Assembly: GCA_050180745.1 (NCBI GenBank)
Contig: JBFXDW010000022.1
Location: 1-22,617 of the forward strand
Direction of reading: 5' to 3'
DNA length: 22,617 nt
Origin: JBFXDW01 sp050180745
GTDB taxonomy: Bacteria; Pseudomonadota; Alphaproteobacteria; UBA9219
Shown here in pieces: positions 1 through 6,639 of this stretch; position 1 is the stretch's first letter, and each line of letters begins with the position of its first letter. The position numbers and the translations under genes are program-made. The notes below the pieces were generated by a model. That model did no database searches. It was not told where the DNA came from and saw nothing but the letters and a program-made list of their open reading frames with translations.

Positions 1-2
1 AC

Positions 3-902
3 GCCCTCTCCGGAGAACTTCACAGCAACGTCAAGCTGTCCATGATGGAAGATAGTTCGCTCGTTAGTGACTCCATTATTTCCCATCCATTTTCCGCTCG
101 CAATGACAGGGCGTGGGCAACCTTTATTGGCGATTGGCAAGAAAGAGGGGACGGTACAGACCATACGCCGTTCTCCAGCCACTCCAAAGGCATTGTCTTT
201 GGCGCAGATCAGGGTCAGTATGGCGTGGCGTTTGCCTATCTTTATAACAACTATCATCAGAAAGATTTTTCTTATAATGCCAAGGGCCACACATTGAGTT
301 TAACGGCCTATGGCGCGGAAGATTTAGGCAAAGGGTTCACATTGCGCGGAGGGATGGGGTATGGCCTTCACACCATCAACAGCAAAAGAAACATTGTGTT
401 GGGCAGCTTCAACGAAAACCTGAAAAGCACTTATTATGCACATCATGTACAGACCTTTGGAGAAATAGCCTATCCCATGGAAGGGTTCGAACCTTACGCA
501 AGAGTGACGCACACCTATCTCTACACGCCCGATTTCTCGGAAACAGGCGGAGAAACGGCACTGACCAGCCACAAGAACCACGGGCAGTTGGGCTCTACCA
601 CAATAGGATTCAAAACGAGCACGGCCCTTAACCTGACGGACCGAGTGCAAACAAAACTCACGGCAAGCGCGGCGTGGCAACACACATTCGGGAATATAAA
701 CCCCAGCGGCGAGTACAGCTTTACCGACAGTGCTCACTTCCAAAGCAGCGCGGCGCCAGCGGCGCAAGATGCGCTGCAATTGACAACGGGCATGAGTTTT
801 GAGTTCGACGGAGGCGTAACGATCGACCTGTCCTACAGCGGCATCCTCGCCCATAACGCGGAACGGCATGGCCTAATCGGAACCGTCAATTGGAGGTTTT
901 AG
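3..902 (+). CDS. Autotransporter, C-terminal beta-barrel domain (5' partial)
   Basis: The reading frame is open from base 3, so the true start lies outside the window. The first visible residues (ALSGELHSNVKLSMMEDS) match the ALSGE-(H)-S-(L/M)xEDS stretch that opens the autotransporter barrel domain (Pfam PF03797 type). About 299 residues are visible. Alternating short amphipathic strands and Gly/Tyr-rich turns follow, and the protein ends in W-R-F, the terminal aromatic expected of an outer-membrane barrel recognised by the BAM machinery. By family knowledge the barrel would secrete or display an N-terminal passenger, which is not visible here. The gene is followed by an IS remnant and has no obvious partner downstream. 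A first in-frame Met lies at 42 but is internal to the domain, so it is not the start. Confidence 0.9.
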   Translation, partial: ALSGELHSNVKLSMMEDSSLVSDSIISHPFSARNDRAWATFIGDWQERGDGTDHTPFSSHSKGIVFGADQGQYGVAFAYLYNNYHQKDFSYNAKGHTLSLTAYGAEDLGKGFTLRGGMGYGLHTINSKRNIVLGSFNENLKSTYYAHHVQTFGEIAYPMEGFEPYARVTHTYLYTPDFSETGGETALTSHKNHGQLGSTTIGFKTSTALNLTDRVQTKLTASAAWQHTFGNINPSGEYSFTDSAHFQSSAAPAAQDALQLTTGMSFEFDGGVTIDLSYSGILAHNAERHGLIGTVNWRF

Positions 903-945
903 GGAGTAAGTCAGTTGATGTTTTGCACCTCCCGCAACATCCTTT

Positions 946-970
946 CCCGCGTCATCCTCGCGCACGCGGG
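946..970. repeat. GC-rich inverted repeat (small dispersed palindrome type)
   Basis: CCCGCGT (946-952) pairs with ACGCGGG (964-970) around an 11-nt centre that contains TCATCCTCGCGC. It sits exactly where the transposase homology ends. It resembles the short palindromic 'cgtcatcc...cgcgggg' intergenic repeats common in proteobacteria, but no second copy is visible in this window. Confidence 0.45.
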
Positions 971-977
971 GAGGTAG

Positions 978-1316
978 ATTGCCATCAATGGCAACCACAC
1001 CTTTCACAGTTTTGACCAGACTTTCTATCCACGCCGCAAAACAAGCTGCAAAAGATTGACTGTCCAGAAGCTCAAAGACACGCCAGAAAGTTTTGGCCGA
1101 TGGAACGCCGTTTTCATACGGCAGAAACTCACGCAGAACATCCAGCTTCTCCTCACAGAAAAGGGCTATTTCTTCCCAATCCTCACCCCCGCAAATTATT
1201 CCGATCAGCGCTCCTAAAAGGATTTCCGGCAGCGGGTACGTGTCACAAACCCCTCGTAACGTGGGTCTTCAAGTTCAGAAAAATGTTCAAGAAAGCTAGC
1301 TAACGAGCTGAAATCC
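978..1316 (-). pseudogene. ISAs1-family transposase remnant (N-terminal part, frameshifted)
   Basis: Read on the minus strand, two frames together give a typical ISAs1 transposase N-terminus. The first part reads FLEHFSELEDP, then from 1259 downwards RGVCDTYPLPEILLGALI, GGEDWEEIALFCEEKLDVLR, GVPSAKTFWRVFELLD and VVAIDGN. These match the DDE_Tnp_1-associated domain (DPR, YPL.EIL, GVPS..TF.RVF, AIDGK). One base is missing near 1260 between DPR and RGV, which breaks the frame. No start codon is seen; an in-frame stop lies just upstream. After AIDGN (978) homology stops and a GC-rich palindrome begins. The catalytic core is therefore absent. This is a decayed, immobile fragment between the autotransporter and the PIG-L gene. 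Confidence 0.8.
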
Positions 1317-1320
1317 CCTG

Positions 1321-2154
1321 CTACCCCCTAAAAATCATGGGGTGGTAAGCCCCGATCCCTGCCCCCCGATCCCCGATCCCCGATCCCTGATCCCTGATCC
1401 CTGATTTCTGAATCGCTTCGCTAACGGCCGCTGGCTTCGTGAAATCTATGCGGGGGTGAGCAAAAGGAACCCAATGAAAGCGCGTGTACCATAAGGTGCC
1501 TTCATGAGGGGGGCTTCTATAGTCATAAGAAGCCAAGGGGCGGTAACATTCCTGAGCCAAACCAATATGACCAAGGTTTTTACGTTCTGACTCGTAAAGC
1601 ATCAGGGCCAGTGCTTTGTTTTGTCTTTCCTGTTCCGTCAATAACAGCGTTGTTTCTGTGCCATGAAAGGTAGGGAAATTATGAGCATTAGCTTGTCCAT
1701 GCGCATAATTATATTCAGCGAATTCAAGAATGCTGACTTTGTCTTTGAAGGATTGGCACAAACCATTCAGCCCATCATGATCGCTGTGGCCGCCTTCATA
1801 GGCTGGAATCCAGAGCTGATCTATGTCGTAGGCGTCAAGGGCCGTTTGAATTTCTGTGCGGACTTGGGGGAGCTCTTGCCATAAATGGCGCGTAGGGCGG
1901 TCGCTAAAGCCTATGATCTTGATGCCCATAAATAGCGACGCCTCTTCAGCTTCTGTGCGGCGCAGAGCTACTTGCGTGTCATGGAACTGCCTTTGCCACG
2001 GAAAGAGCGTTTCTTTGGCAATGCAGCCATGGGTCAGGAAGAGGACAAAGATTTCTGCGCCTTCAGCTTGTGCGCGTGCCATCGAGGCGCAGGCCATGAC
2101 CATTTCATCATCAGGATGAGGGGCAAGGATCAGTATTCTTTTGCCGAAGGTCAT
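1321..2154 (-). CDS. PIG-L family zinc-dependent deacetylase
   Basis: A 277-residue member of the PIG-L/LmbE family, which hydrolyses N-acetyl groups from GlcNAc-containing substrates. The zinc motif PHPDDE lies at residues 12-17, and the second metal motif HSDHD at 123-127. The core ends near residue 245. The last 30 or so residues are not family-like: residues 248-268 are encoded by the heptamer array at 1351-1413 and read as a G/I/D/R-rich tail. The start ATG overlaps the stop of the upstream glycosyltransferase by 4 nt (plus-strand TCAT at 2151-2154), so the two are translationally coupled. A GT4 transferase followed by a PIG-L deacetylase recalls the order of events in mycothiol, bacillithiol and GPI synthesis (sugar added, then deacetylated), but the actual acceptor cannot be told from the sequence. 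It has no signal peptide and is probably cytoplasmic. Confidence 0.88.
   Translation of the reverse strand: MTFGKRILILAPHPDDEMVMACASMARAQAEGAEIFVLFLTHGCIAKETLFPWQRQFHDTQVALRRTEAEEASLFMGIKIIGFSDRPTRHLWQELPQVRTEIQTALDAYDIDQLWIPAYEGGHSDHDGLNGLCQSFKDKVSILEFAEYNYAHGQANAHNFPTFHGTETTLLLTEQERQNKALALMLYESERKNLGHIGLAQECYRPLASYDYRSPPHEGTLWYTRFHWVPFAHPRIDFTKPAAVSEAIQKSGIRDQGSGIGDRGAGIGAYHPMIFRG
1351..1413. repeat. Heptamer tandem array, 9 units of CCCGATC/CCTGATC type
   Basis: Nine consecutive 7-bp units: cccgatc, cctgccc, three cccgatc, two cctgatc, cctgatt, tctgaat. The array lies inside the 3' end of the PIG-L gene and is in frame, because 63 is divisible by 3, so it adds 21 residues. Related arrays are at 8676, 15935 and 20943. 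Confidence 0.85.
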
Positions 2155-3413
2155 GATTGCGCCTTTTCATAAATCTTTTGCCAAATGGCCAGAAAATCTT
2201 CTTTCAAGAATTGTTCCCAGTCAGGCGTATTCTCGTTCGTATAAGCAAGGCCTGCCTGCCCCATTTTCTGGCGCTTGTTCTGATCCTGAATAAGCGTGCG
2301 GAGGGCTGTGGCCCATTTATCCGCGCCATCTTCAACAGGCATAAGCGCTTCGTTATAGCCATAATGGGCCGCCACGCCGCCTTCTTTGGCCAAAAGAACA
2401 GGAAGGCCAGAAATCATAGCTTCAATGGCAACCAGACTGCGCATTTCGACTTTGGAGGGCATCGTGAGGATGTCCACGCTGGCATAGAGCGCTCCGAGCT
2501 CCTGCGGTTGGACAAAGCCCGCAAGCGTGACATGAGGGCCTAAACGGGCTTTCAAATCCTTGGCGGCGGGGCCTTCTCCGGCAGCGATGAGATGAAGGGG
2601 AAGACCCTCTTGAAGAAGTTTCTCGCAAGCGCCAATCAGAGGATAGATGTTTTTTCCCTCATCAAGGCGGCCGACGAAGAGACAAATAATTTTGTCTTTG
2701 GGAATGTTATAGCGTGTTTCAAGATCGTTGCGATCACGGCGGTGAGGCCCAAAAATAGAGCGGTCTATGGGGGTCCTCATGAAAGAGGTTGTAGAAGGGC
2801 CGCAAATGTCTTCTACTAATTTTTTGTCTTTTTCCCGTGTGACCATACCGTGGCAACAGTGGCGGAGATGCGCACGCAGGCGGCGGTTCATTTTTTCTTC
2901 TTGGCGGCGAGGCAAGCCTAGCGTTTCGATCAGAAAGCGCGTGATAAAAGTTTCTCCAAAAATCTTTCGGATCGTTCTTTCTGTGAAGACCCGCGCATAG
3001 GGCGGCGTGTCGGTGTGGAAAGACGTGACAAGAGGAATGTTATGGCTGCGGCTTACTTTTTCAGCGGTGCGGGCAAAGGCGAAAAAAGCATCTGTGGTGT
3101 GGATGATGTCGAAATGTTGGAGCTCCTGCGCGAGGCGTGGATGATAAGGCGCGAGGTCTGTGTTGTCCGGTACGTAAGGAAGGAATTTTAGGTTTTTGGT
3201 GCTGAAAACAGCATTTAAATGTTTTTGCGTGACGTGGGGCGATAGCTCTTCAGTTAATTCTTTACCTGAAAAATAAACGGTAAGATCCAAAGGAAGCTCA
3301 GTTTTCGCGGCGGCTTGTGCGAGGCGGGCCCAGCCTCGCGCATGGCCTCCTGACAGGGGCGTCAGAGGCAAATCAACAAGAACGGCAACTTTGAGAAAAG
3401 AAGGTAAAGTCAT
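2151..3413 (-). CDS. Glycosyltransferase family 4 (GT-B fold)
   Basis: A 420-residue retaining GT-B glycosyltransferase. The N-terminal acceptor domain starts with the glycine-rich SGGHARG loop (residues 21-27), where GT4 enzymes have a conserved G-G turn. SFHTDTPPY (131-139) is a conserved acceptor-domain motif of one GT4 branch. The C-terminal donor domain has FVGRLDEGKN (246-255), AAGEGP (277-282) and the EX7E pair E323/E331 in EMRSLVAIE, which binds the nucleotide sugar. No signal peptide is seen; it is probably cytoplasmic or membrane-associated through its basic helix near 165-185. It is the first gene of a two-gene unit with the PIG-L deacetylase, with which it overlaps by 4 nt. It is divergent from the hydrolase-like gene at 3482. 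Donor and acceptor are unknown. Confidence 0.88.
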   Translation of the reverse strand: MTLPSFLKVAVLVDLPLTPLSGGHARGWARLAQAAAKTELPLDLTVYFSGKELTEELSPHVTQKHLNAVFSTKNLKFLPYVPDNTDLAPYHPRLAQELQHFDIIHTTDAFFAFARTAEKVSRSHNIPLVTSFHTDTPPYARVFTERTIRKIFGETFITRFLIETLGLPRRQEEKMNRRLRAHLRHCCHGMVTREKDKKLVEDICGPSTTSFMRTPIDRSIFGPHRRDRNDLETRYNIPKDKIICLFVGRLDEGKNIYPLIGACEKLLQEGLPLHLIAAGEGPAAKDLKARLGPHVTLAGFVQPQELGALYASVDILTMPSKVEMRSLVAIEAMISGLPVLLAKEGGVAAHYGYNEALMPVEDGADKWATALRTLIQDQNKRQKMGQAGLAYTNENTPDWEQFLKEDFLAIWQKIYEKAQS

Positions 3414-3442
3414 TGGCTATGGTATAGAAAAGTGCATATAGT
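3413..3442 (+). promoter_or_regulatory. Possible sigma70-type promoter for the 3482 gene
   Basis: TTGGCT (3413-3418) and TATAGT (3437-3442) are separated by 18 nt in the 68-bp divergent gap. The predicted start would be near 3449, and GAGG (3470-3473) stands 8 nt before the ATG. This is pattern matching only. Confidence 0.3.
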
Positions 3443-3481
3443 TGTTTTCGGAGACAATAAACGAATAATGAGGCTTTTTCT

Positions 3482-4975
3482 ATGCGGAACTTCCTTTTTT
3501 TGATCCTGTTCGGGGTGTTTGCGGGCGGCGGCGCATCATTAGCCGTAGCACAAGACGTAGATCCTGCTGTTGAAGCTGTTTCAGAGAAGGCCGAGGCACC
3601 AGAAAAAGCGCCAGAAAAGGCAGCGGAAAAGGCTCCAGAAGAGGCACTAGAAAAGGCTCCTGAGGAAGCTCCTGCAAAGGCTTCCGAAAATGATGTTTGG
3701 GATGATTTGGGCGATTTTTTTGGAGGCATCTTTGGTGGTGATAGCGAGGAACAAGAAAAGAAAAAAGAGCCAGAAACGACAGAGGATGTCATAAAAGCCA
3801 AGCGGTTAGAGGATGATTCCGATAAATCAACGAAACAAGAGGCTCCTCGAGAAGAGACACAGGCGCCGTATAAGGTCTATCAGGCTCCTGTCATTGAAGG
3901 ACAAGCTTTTCCCGATTGGCATGATGCGCCGGACTCAGGAGGAAGTATAGCAGTTCAAGGGCAGCAAGAAACGCCTTCTTCCAACATGCCTGCGGCGGCA
4001 TCGGTCCCAACGCAGTTTTTGCCAGTCTTCCCTTTGGGTGTGAGTGAGGCTTCGACTCAGCTGTTGCCTATAGCGAGCAATATACCGTTGGCACAAAATC
4101 ACGATCATGTGCAGCGTGTCATCATTGTTATCCATGATATAGCGCGTGATGCTGCGGCGAGTTTAGCCATAATGGCGACGCTAAGCGGGGCCAGTCAGGG
4201 GAAAACTCTTTTAATTGCCCCTCAATTTCCTTTGGAGGCGGATGTTAAGCGTTTTGCTGCGCATCTACCGCAGCATGGTCAGAAGGTAATCCGTTGGCCG
4301 GTGGTAGAAGGCTGGCCTATGGGTGGGCAAAGTATGTCCTTTAATCAGCGAGGCATAAGTTCGTTCACTGCGCTTGATGTGTTGCTTTTGTTTTTGGCGG
4401 ACACGTCAAGGTTTCCTCGTTTGCGAGACGTTGTCATCGCAGGCCATGGTATGGGCGCGGATTTTGTGCAGCGCTATGCGGCGGTGGGAATGGGTGTGAG
4501 CGTACTTGAGTCACAGAGAGTGGGGGTGCGTTTCTTGGTAGCCAATCCTTCCTCTTATCTTTATCTCACGGCCTCGCGGCCTTTGGGAGAGGGGTTGTCT
4601 TTTGGCCTTCCCAAGGGAGATTCGTGTCAGGGCGGGAATTCTTACCCTTACGGCCTAGATCATCTTTTGCCTTACGCTAAGCGTATTGGGGCTACGCGCA
4701 TGAGACAGGATTATCCAGCGCGGCGTGTGACTTATCTGATCGGGGACAAGATTGAAGATGATCCTTATTTAGATCGCTCTTGTGCGGGGCTGTTACAAGG
4801 CAGCAGCAGACTTTCTAGGGCGCGTGCTTATGCGCGGTATATGATGCAGAGTTTTGGTAACGTGGCGGCATGGCACCAGTTTCATGCTGTGAAGGATGGG
4901 GGTTATGATCCGGTAGCGATTTTTGGCTCGTCTTGTGGTCTATCGACATTATTTGGTGACGGAGGTTGCCAGTAG
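3482..4975 (+). CDS. Exported alpha/beta-hydrolase-like protein, apparently catalytically dead
   Basis: A 497-residue protein with a signal peptide (residues 1-23, hydrophobic core then AVAQ). A low-complexity Ala/Glu/Lys/Pro linker follows (about 30-70, repeats of EKAPEKA type), then an acidic/basic disordered segment to about 205. The rest (about 210-480) resembles an alpha/beta hydrolase: VIIVIHDIARD (213-223), a nucleophile-elbow strand VVIAGHGMGADFVQRYA (317-333), FLVANPSSYLY (351-361), RVTYLIGDKIEDDP (415-428), LDRSCAGLLQG (430-440). In the family I compare it with, the elbow reads GHSxGG; here it is GHGMG, so the nucleophile Ser is Gly323. The late catalytic His, normally in a GVGHD-like motif, is Tyr475 in GGYD. 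It is probably a periplasmic non-enzymatic or binding protein. The family assignment is by memory of motifs, not a search. Confidence 0.75.
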   Translation: MRNFLFLILFGVFAGGGASLAVAQDVDPAVEAVSEKAEAPEKAPEKAAEKAPEEALEKAPEEAPAKASENDVWDDLGDFFGGIFGGDSEEQEKKKEPETTEDVIKAKRLEDDSDKSTKQEAPREETQAPYKVYQAPVIEGQAFPDWHDAPDSGGSIAVQGQQETPSSNMPAAASVPTQFLPVFPLGVSEASTQLLPIASNIPLAQNHDHVQRVIIVIHDIARDAAASLAIMATLSGASQGKTLLIAPQFPLEADVKRFAAHLPQHGQKVIRWPVVEGWPMGGQSMSFNQRGISSFTALDVLLLFLADTSRFPRLRDVVIAGHGMGADFVQRYAAVGMGVSVLESQRVGVRFLVANPSSYLYLTASRPLGEGLSFGLPKGDSCQGGNSYPYGLDHLLPYAKRIGATRMRQDYPARRVTYLIGDKIEDDPYLDRSCAGLLQGSSRLSRARAYARYMMQSFGNVAAWHQFHAVKDGGYDPVAIFGSSCGLSTLFGDGGCQ

Positions 4976-5056
4976 GTGATCGTTTCTGTTGTTTTCCTTA
5001 TCTCCACTATCGGGGGATCTTAAGTCTGAGTCTTTCCTGCAACAGGTGAGGATTAG

Positions 5057-5071
5057 TTACTGAAATGTTAA
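5057..5071. promoter_or_regulatory. Imperfect CtrA-type box (TTAC-N7-TTAA)
   Basis: TTAC (5057-5060), seven bases, then TTAA (5068-5071) in the 177-bp gap before the phosphatase-like gene. It has one mismatch to TTAA-N7-TTAA and lacks the final C. It could be chance in AT-rich DNA. The rest of this gap shows no clear terminator. Confidence 0.2.
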
Positions 5072-5152
5072 TGGTAATGATTGTGCCTTGAAGGCGGGAT
5101 TCCTAAGCTAGCTCTGACGTGATTCTTCTTTGCGACAGGGCAGTATAGGTTT

Positions 5153-5647
5153 ATGGGTCAGCATCCACTTCTTGTTCTTTTTCTCTCGACGGGTAATGCT
5201 GCGCGCAGTCTGATTGCGGAAAGCGTGTTGAACAGCAAGCAAAGCAGTCTTTATCGTGCGCGTAGTGCGGGAACGGCTCCGTTGGAGGATGTGCCATTGC
5301 AAACGAGGCGTTTTTTGGAACAAGCTGGTTTTGAAACCTTGAAGCTTCACCCCAAGCGGTGGCAGGATTTTTACAAAGCCAATCAGTATGTGCCTGTGGA
5401 CGTGATTATTACGCTCTCGCAAGAGGCTCGTGATGAATGCCCTGTTTCATGGCCGGGTGATCCTGTGCGCGTGCATTGGGCTGTGGATGATCCTTTGGGC
5501 GCTGTGCGGACGGACGCGGCCGAGTGGAAGTTCCGGAAATGTTTGTCCCTTCTTGATGCGCGTATTTCGGCACTGCTACAAGCTGCGCCGCCTGTTTCTT
5601 CTGAAGCCTTGTGGTTGCGTCTTCGCGATATTAGTATGGTTGTCTGA
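5153..5647 (+). CDS. ArsC / low-molecular-weight phosphatase-like protein lacking the catalytic Cys
   Basis: A 164-residue protein of the LMW tyrosine phosphatase / thioredoxin-type arsenate reductase fold. In the family the P-loop reads (F)LCTGNSARS, with C-x5-R forming the active site. Here it reads FLSTGNAARS (residues 10-19): the nucleophile Cys is Ser12 (codon TCG at 5186-5188), while Arg18 is kept. Other family marks remain: AE after the loop, SAGT (39-42), DVIITL, ECPV and the DDPLG segment containing the general-acid Asp. So the anion-binding pocket looks intact while the chemistry should be lost. It could serve as a phosphate or phosphoprotein binder, or be an early decay product; the frame is fully open. 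It lies between the hydrolase-like gene and motA, on the same strand. Confidence 0.82.
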   Translation: MGQHPLLVLFLSTGNAARSLIAESVLNSKQSSLYRARSAGTAPLEDVPLQTRRFLEQAGFETLKLHPKRWQDFYKANQYVPVDVIITLSQEARDECPVSWPGDPVRVHWAVDDPLGAVRTDAAEWKFRKCLSLLDARISALLQAAPPVSSEALWLRLRDISMVV

Positions 5648-5652
5648 CCCTG

Positions 5653-5668
5653 TTAAAACGATCTTAAC
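5653..5668 (+). promoter_or_regulatory. CtrA-type binding box TTAA-N7-TTAAC upstream of motA
   Basis: TTAA (5653-5656), seven bases (aacgatc), then TTAAC (5664-5668). This is an exact match to the full CtrA site known from Caulobacter and relatives. It lies about 72 bp before the motA start, where a CtrA-activated promoter would be expected. CtrA commonly controls flagellar and motility genes in Alphaproteobacteria. Confidence 0.6.
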
Positions 5669-5740
5669 CAACCTTCTTGTAAAAGTAGGGTGAGCGGAAA
5701 TTCTTTTGCGTTTTCCCGTCGTTTTACTGTGGTTTAGAGA

Positions 5741-6616
5741 ATGAGTCCAAATTTCTTCATTGGTGTGATTGTTGCCGTGGCCTGTACCCTTGGCGGGTAT
5801 ATCATGGCGGGTGGCCACATGAGCGTTTTGATCGACGCGGCACCTCTTGAGATTATGATCATGGGCGGTACGGCTACTGGCGGGTTCATTATCTCGAACT
5901 CCAAGCGGGTCAAACGTGGTGTCAAGAAAGGGTTGAAGCATCTTTTTAAAAAGCAGAAATTTGAGAAAGATTCCTATATTGAGCTTCTTTCCATGATGTA
6001 CCAGATTTTTAAACTGGCAAAAACCAAGGGGATGCTCGCGCTTGAGGCTCATGTCGAAAATCCTCATGAAAGCTCTATTTTCCAAGAATTCCCCGGCTTT
6101 CTTTCCAACCATCATGCGGTCGAGTTCGTGTGCGACTATTTGCGGCTCGTAACCCTTGGCTCCGATAAGCCTTACGAAATCGAGGCGTTGATGGACGAGG
6201 AGCTTGAGGTTCATCACGGTGAAGATGCCGCCGTCGTGGCTGCTATTACTTTTGTGGCCGACAGTATGCCCGCTATTGGTATTGTGGCTGCCGTGTTGGG
6301 CATTATCCATACGATGGGCGCCATTTCCGAGCCTCCGGAAGTGTTGGGACAACTGATCGGCGGCGCTCTTGTCGGGACATTCGTGGGTGTGTGGGTGTCG
6401 TATGGCTTTATCGGGCCTATCGCGAACTGCGTGGGGCAGGCGTTGGAAGGCGAATCTCGTTACTTGCAATGTTTGAAAGTCGGTATTCTGGGGCACTTAC
6501 AGGGATTTGCGCCCTCGATCTCGATTGAATACGCGCGGAAAACGTTGCTTAGCGATGTACGGCCTACTTTTGCGGAAGTGGAAGAGGCGACTCAGGCTCT
6601 GCCGACGCCAGGATGA
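5741..6616 (+). CDS. motA: Flagellar motor stator protein MotA
   Basis: A 291-residue inner-membrane stator subunit that, with MotB, conducts ions and drives flagellar rotation. There are four membrane segments: about 4-24, 33-52, 168-190 and 203-228, with the large cytoplasmic loop between the second and third. The conserved channel prolines are seen at Pro177 (DSMPAIG) and Pro226 (FIGPIA), matching E. coli P173 and P222. GEDAAVVAAI (160-169) and the start of the loop (NSKRVKRGVKKG) are typical of alphaproteobacterial MotA. motB follows after 23 nt with an AAGGAAAG ribosome-binding site. A CtrA-type box lies upstream. Length is normal. Confidence 0.97.
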   Translation: MSPNFFIGVIVAVACTLGGYIMAGGHMSVLIDAAPLEIMIMGGTATGGFIISNSKRVKRGVKKGLKHLFKKQKFEKDSYIELLSMMYQIFKLAKTKGMLALEAHVENPHESSIFQEFPGFLSNHHAVEFVCDYLRLVTLGSDKPYEIEALMDEELEVHHGEDAAVVAAITFVADSMPAIGIVAAVLGIIHTMGAISEPPEVLGQLIGGALVGTFVGVWVSYGFIGPIANCVGQALEGESRYLQCLKVGILGHLQGFAPSISIEYARKTLLSDVRPTFAEVEEATQALPTPG

Positions 6617-6639
6617 TGAAAGGATAGCAAGGAAAGCCC

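Noticed and set aside
324..869. 181-codon minus-strand ORF inside the autotransporter
   Set aside because: The plus-strand frame is a clear beta-barrel domain; this is its shadow.
1093..1303. Two short plus-strand ORFs in 1093-1303
   Set aside because: They lie opposite the ISAs1 transposase remnant, whose minus-strand frames carry clear homology.
5040..5052. CCTG-caa-CAGG as a terminator after the hydrolase-like gene
   Set aside because: The stem is only 4 bp with no T-run; too weak.
5576..6496. 306-codon minus-strand ORF antisense to motA
   Set aside because: It has His/Asn-rich low-complexity composition, as expected of the antisense of a membrane gene; motA is unambiguous.
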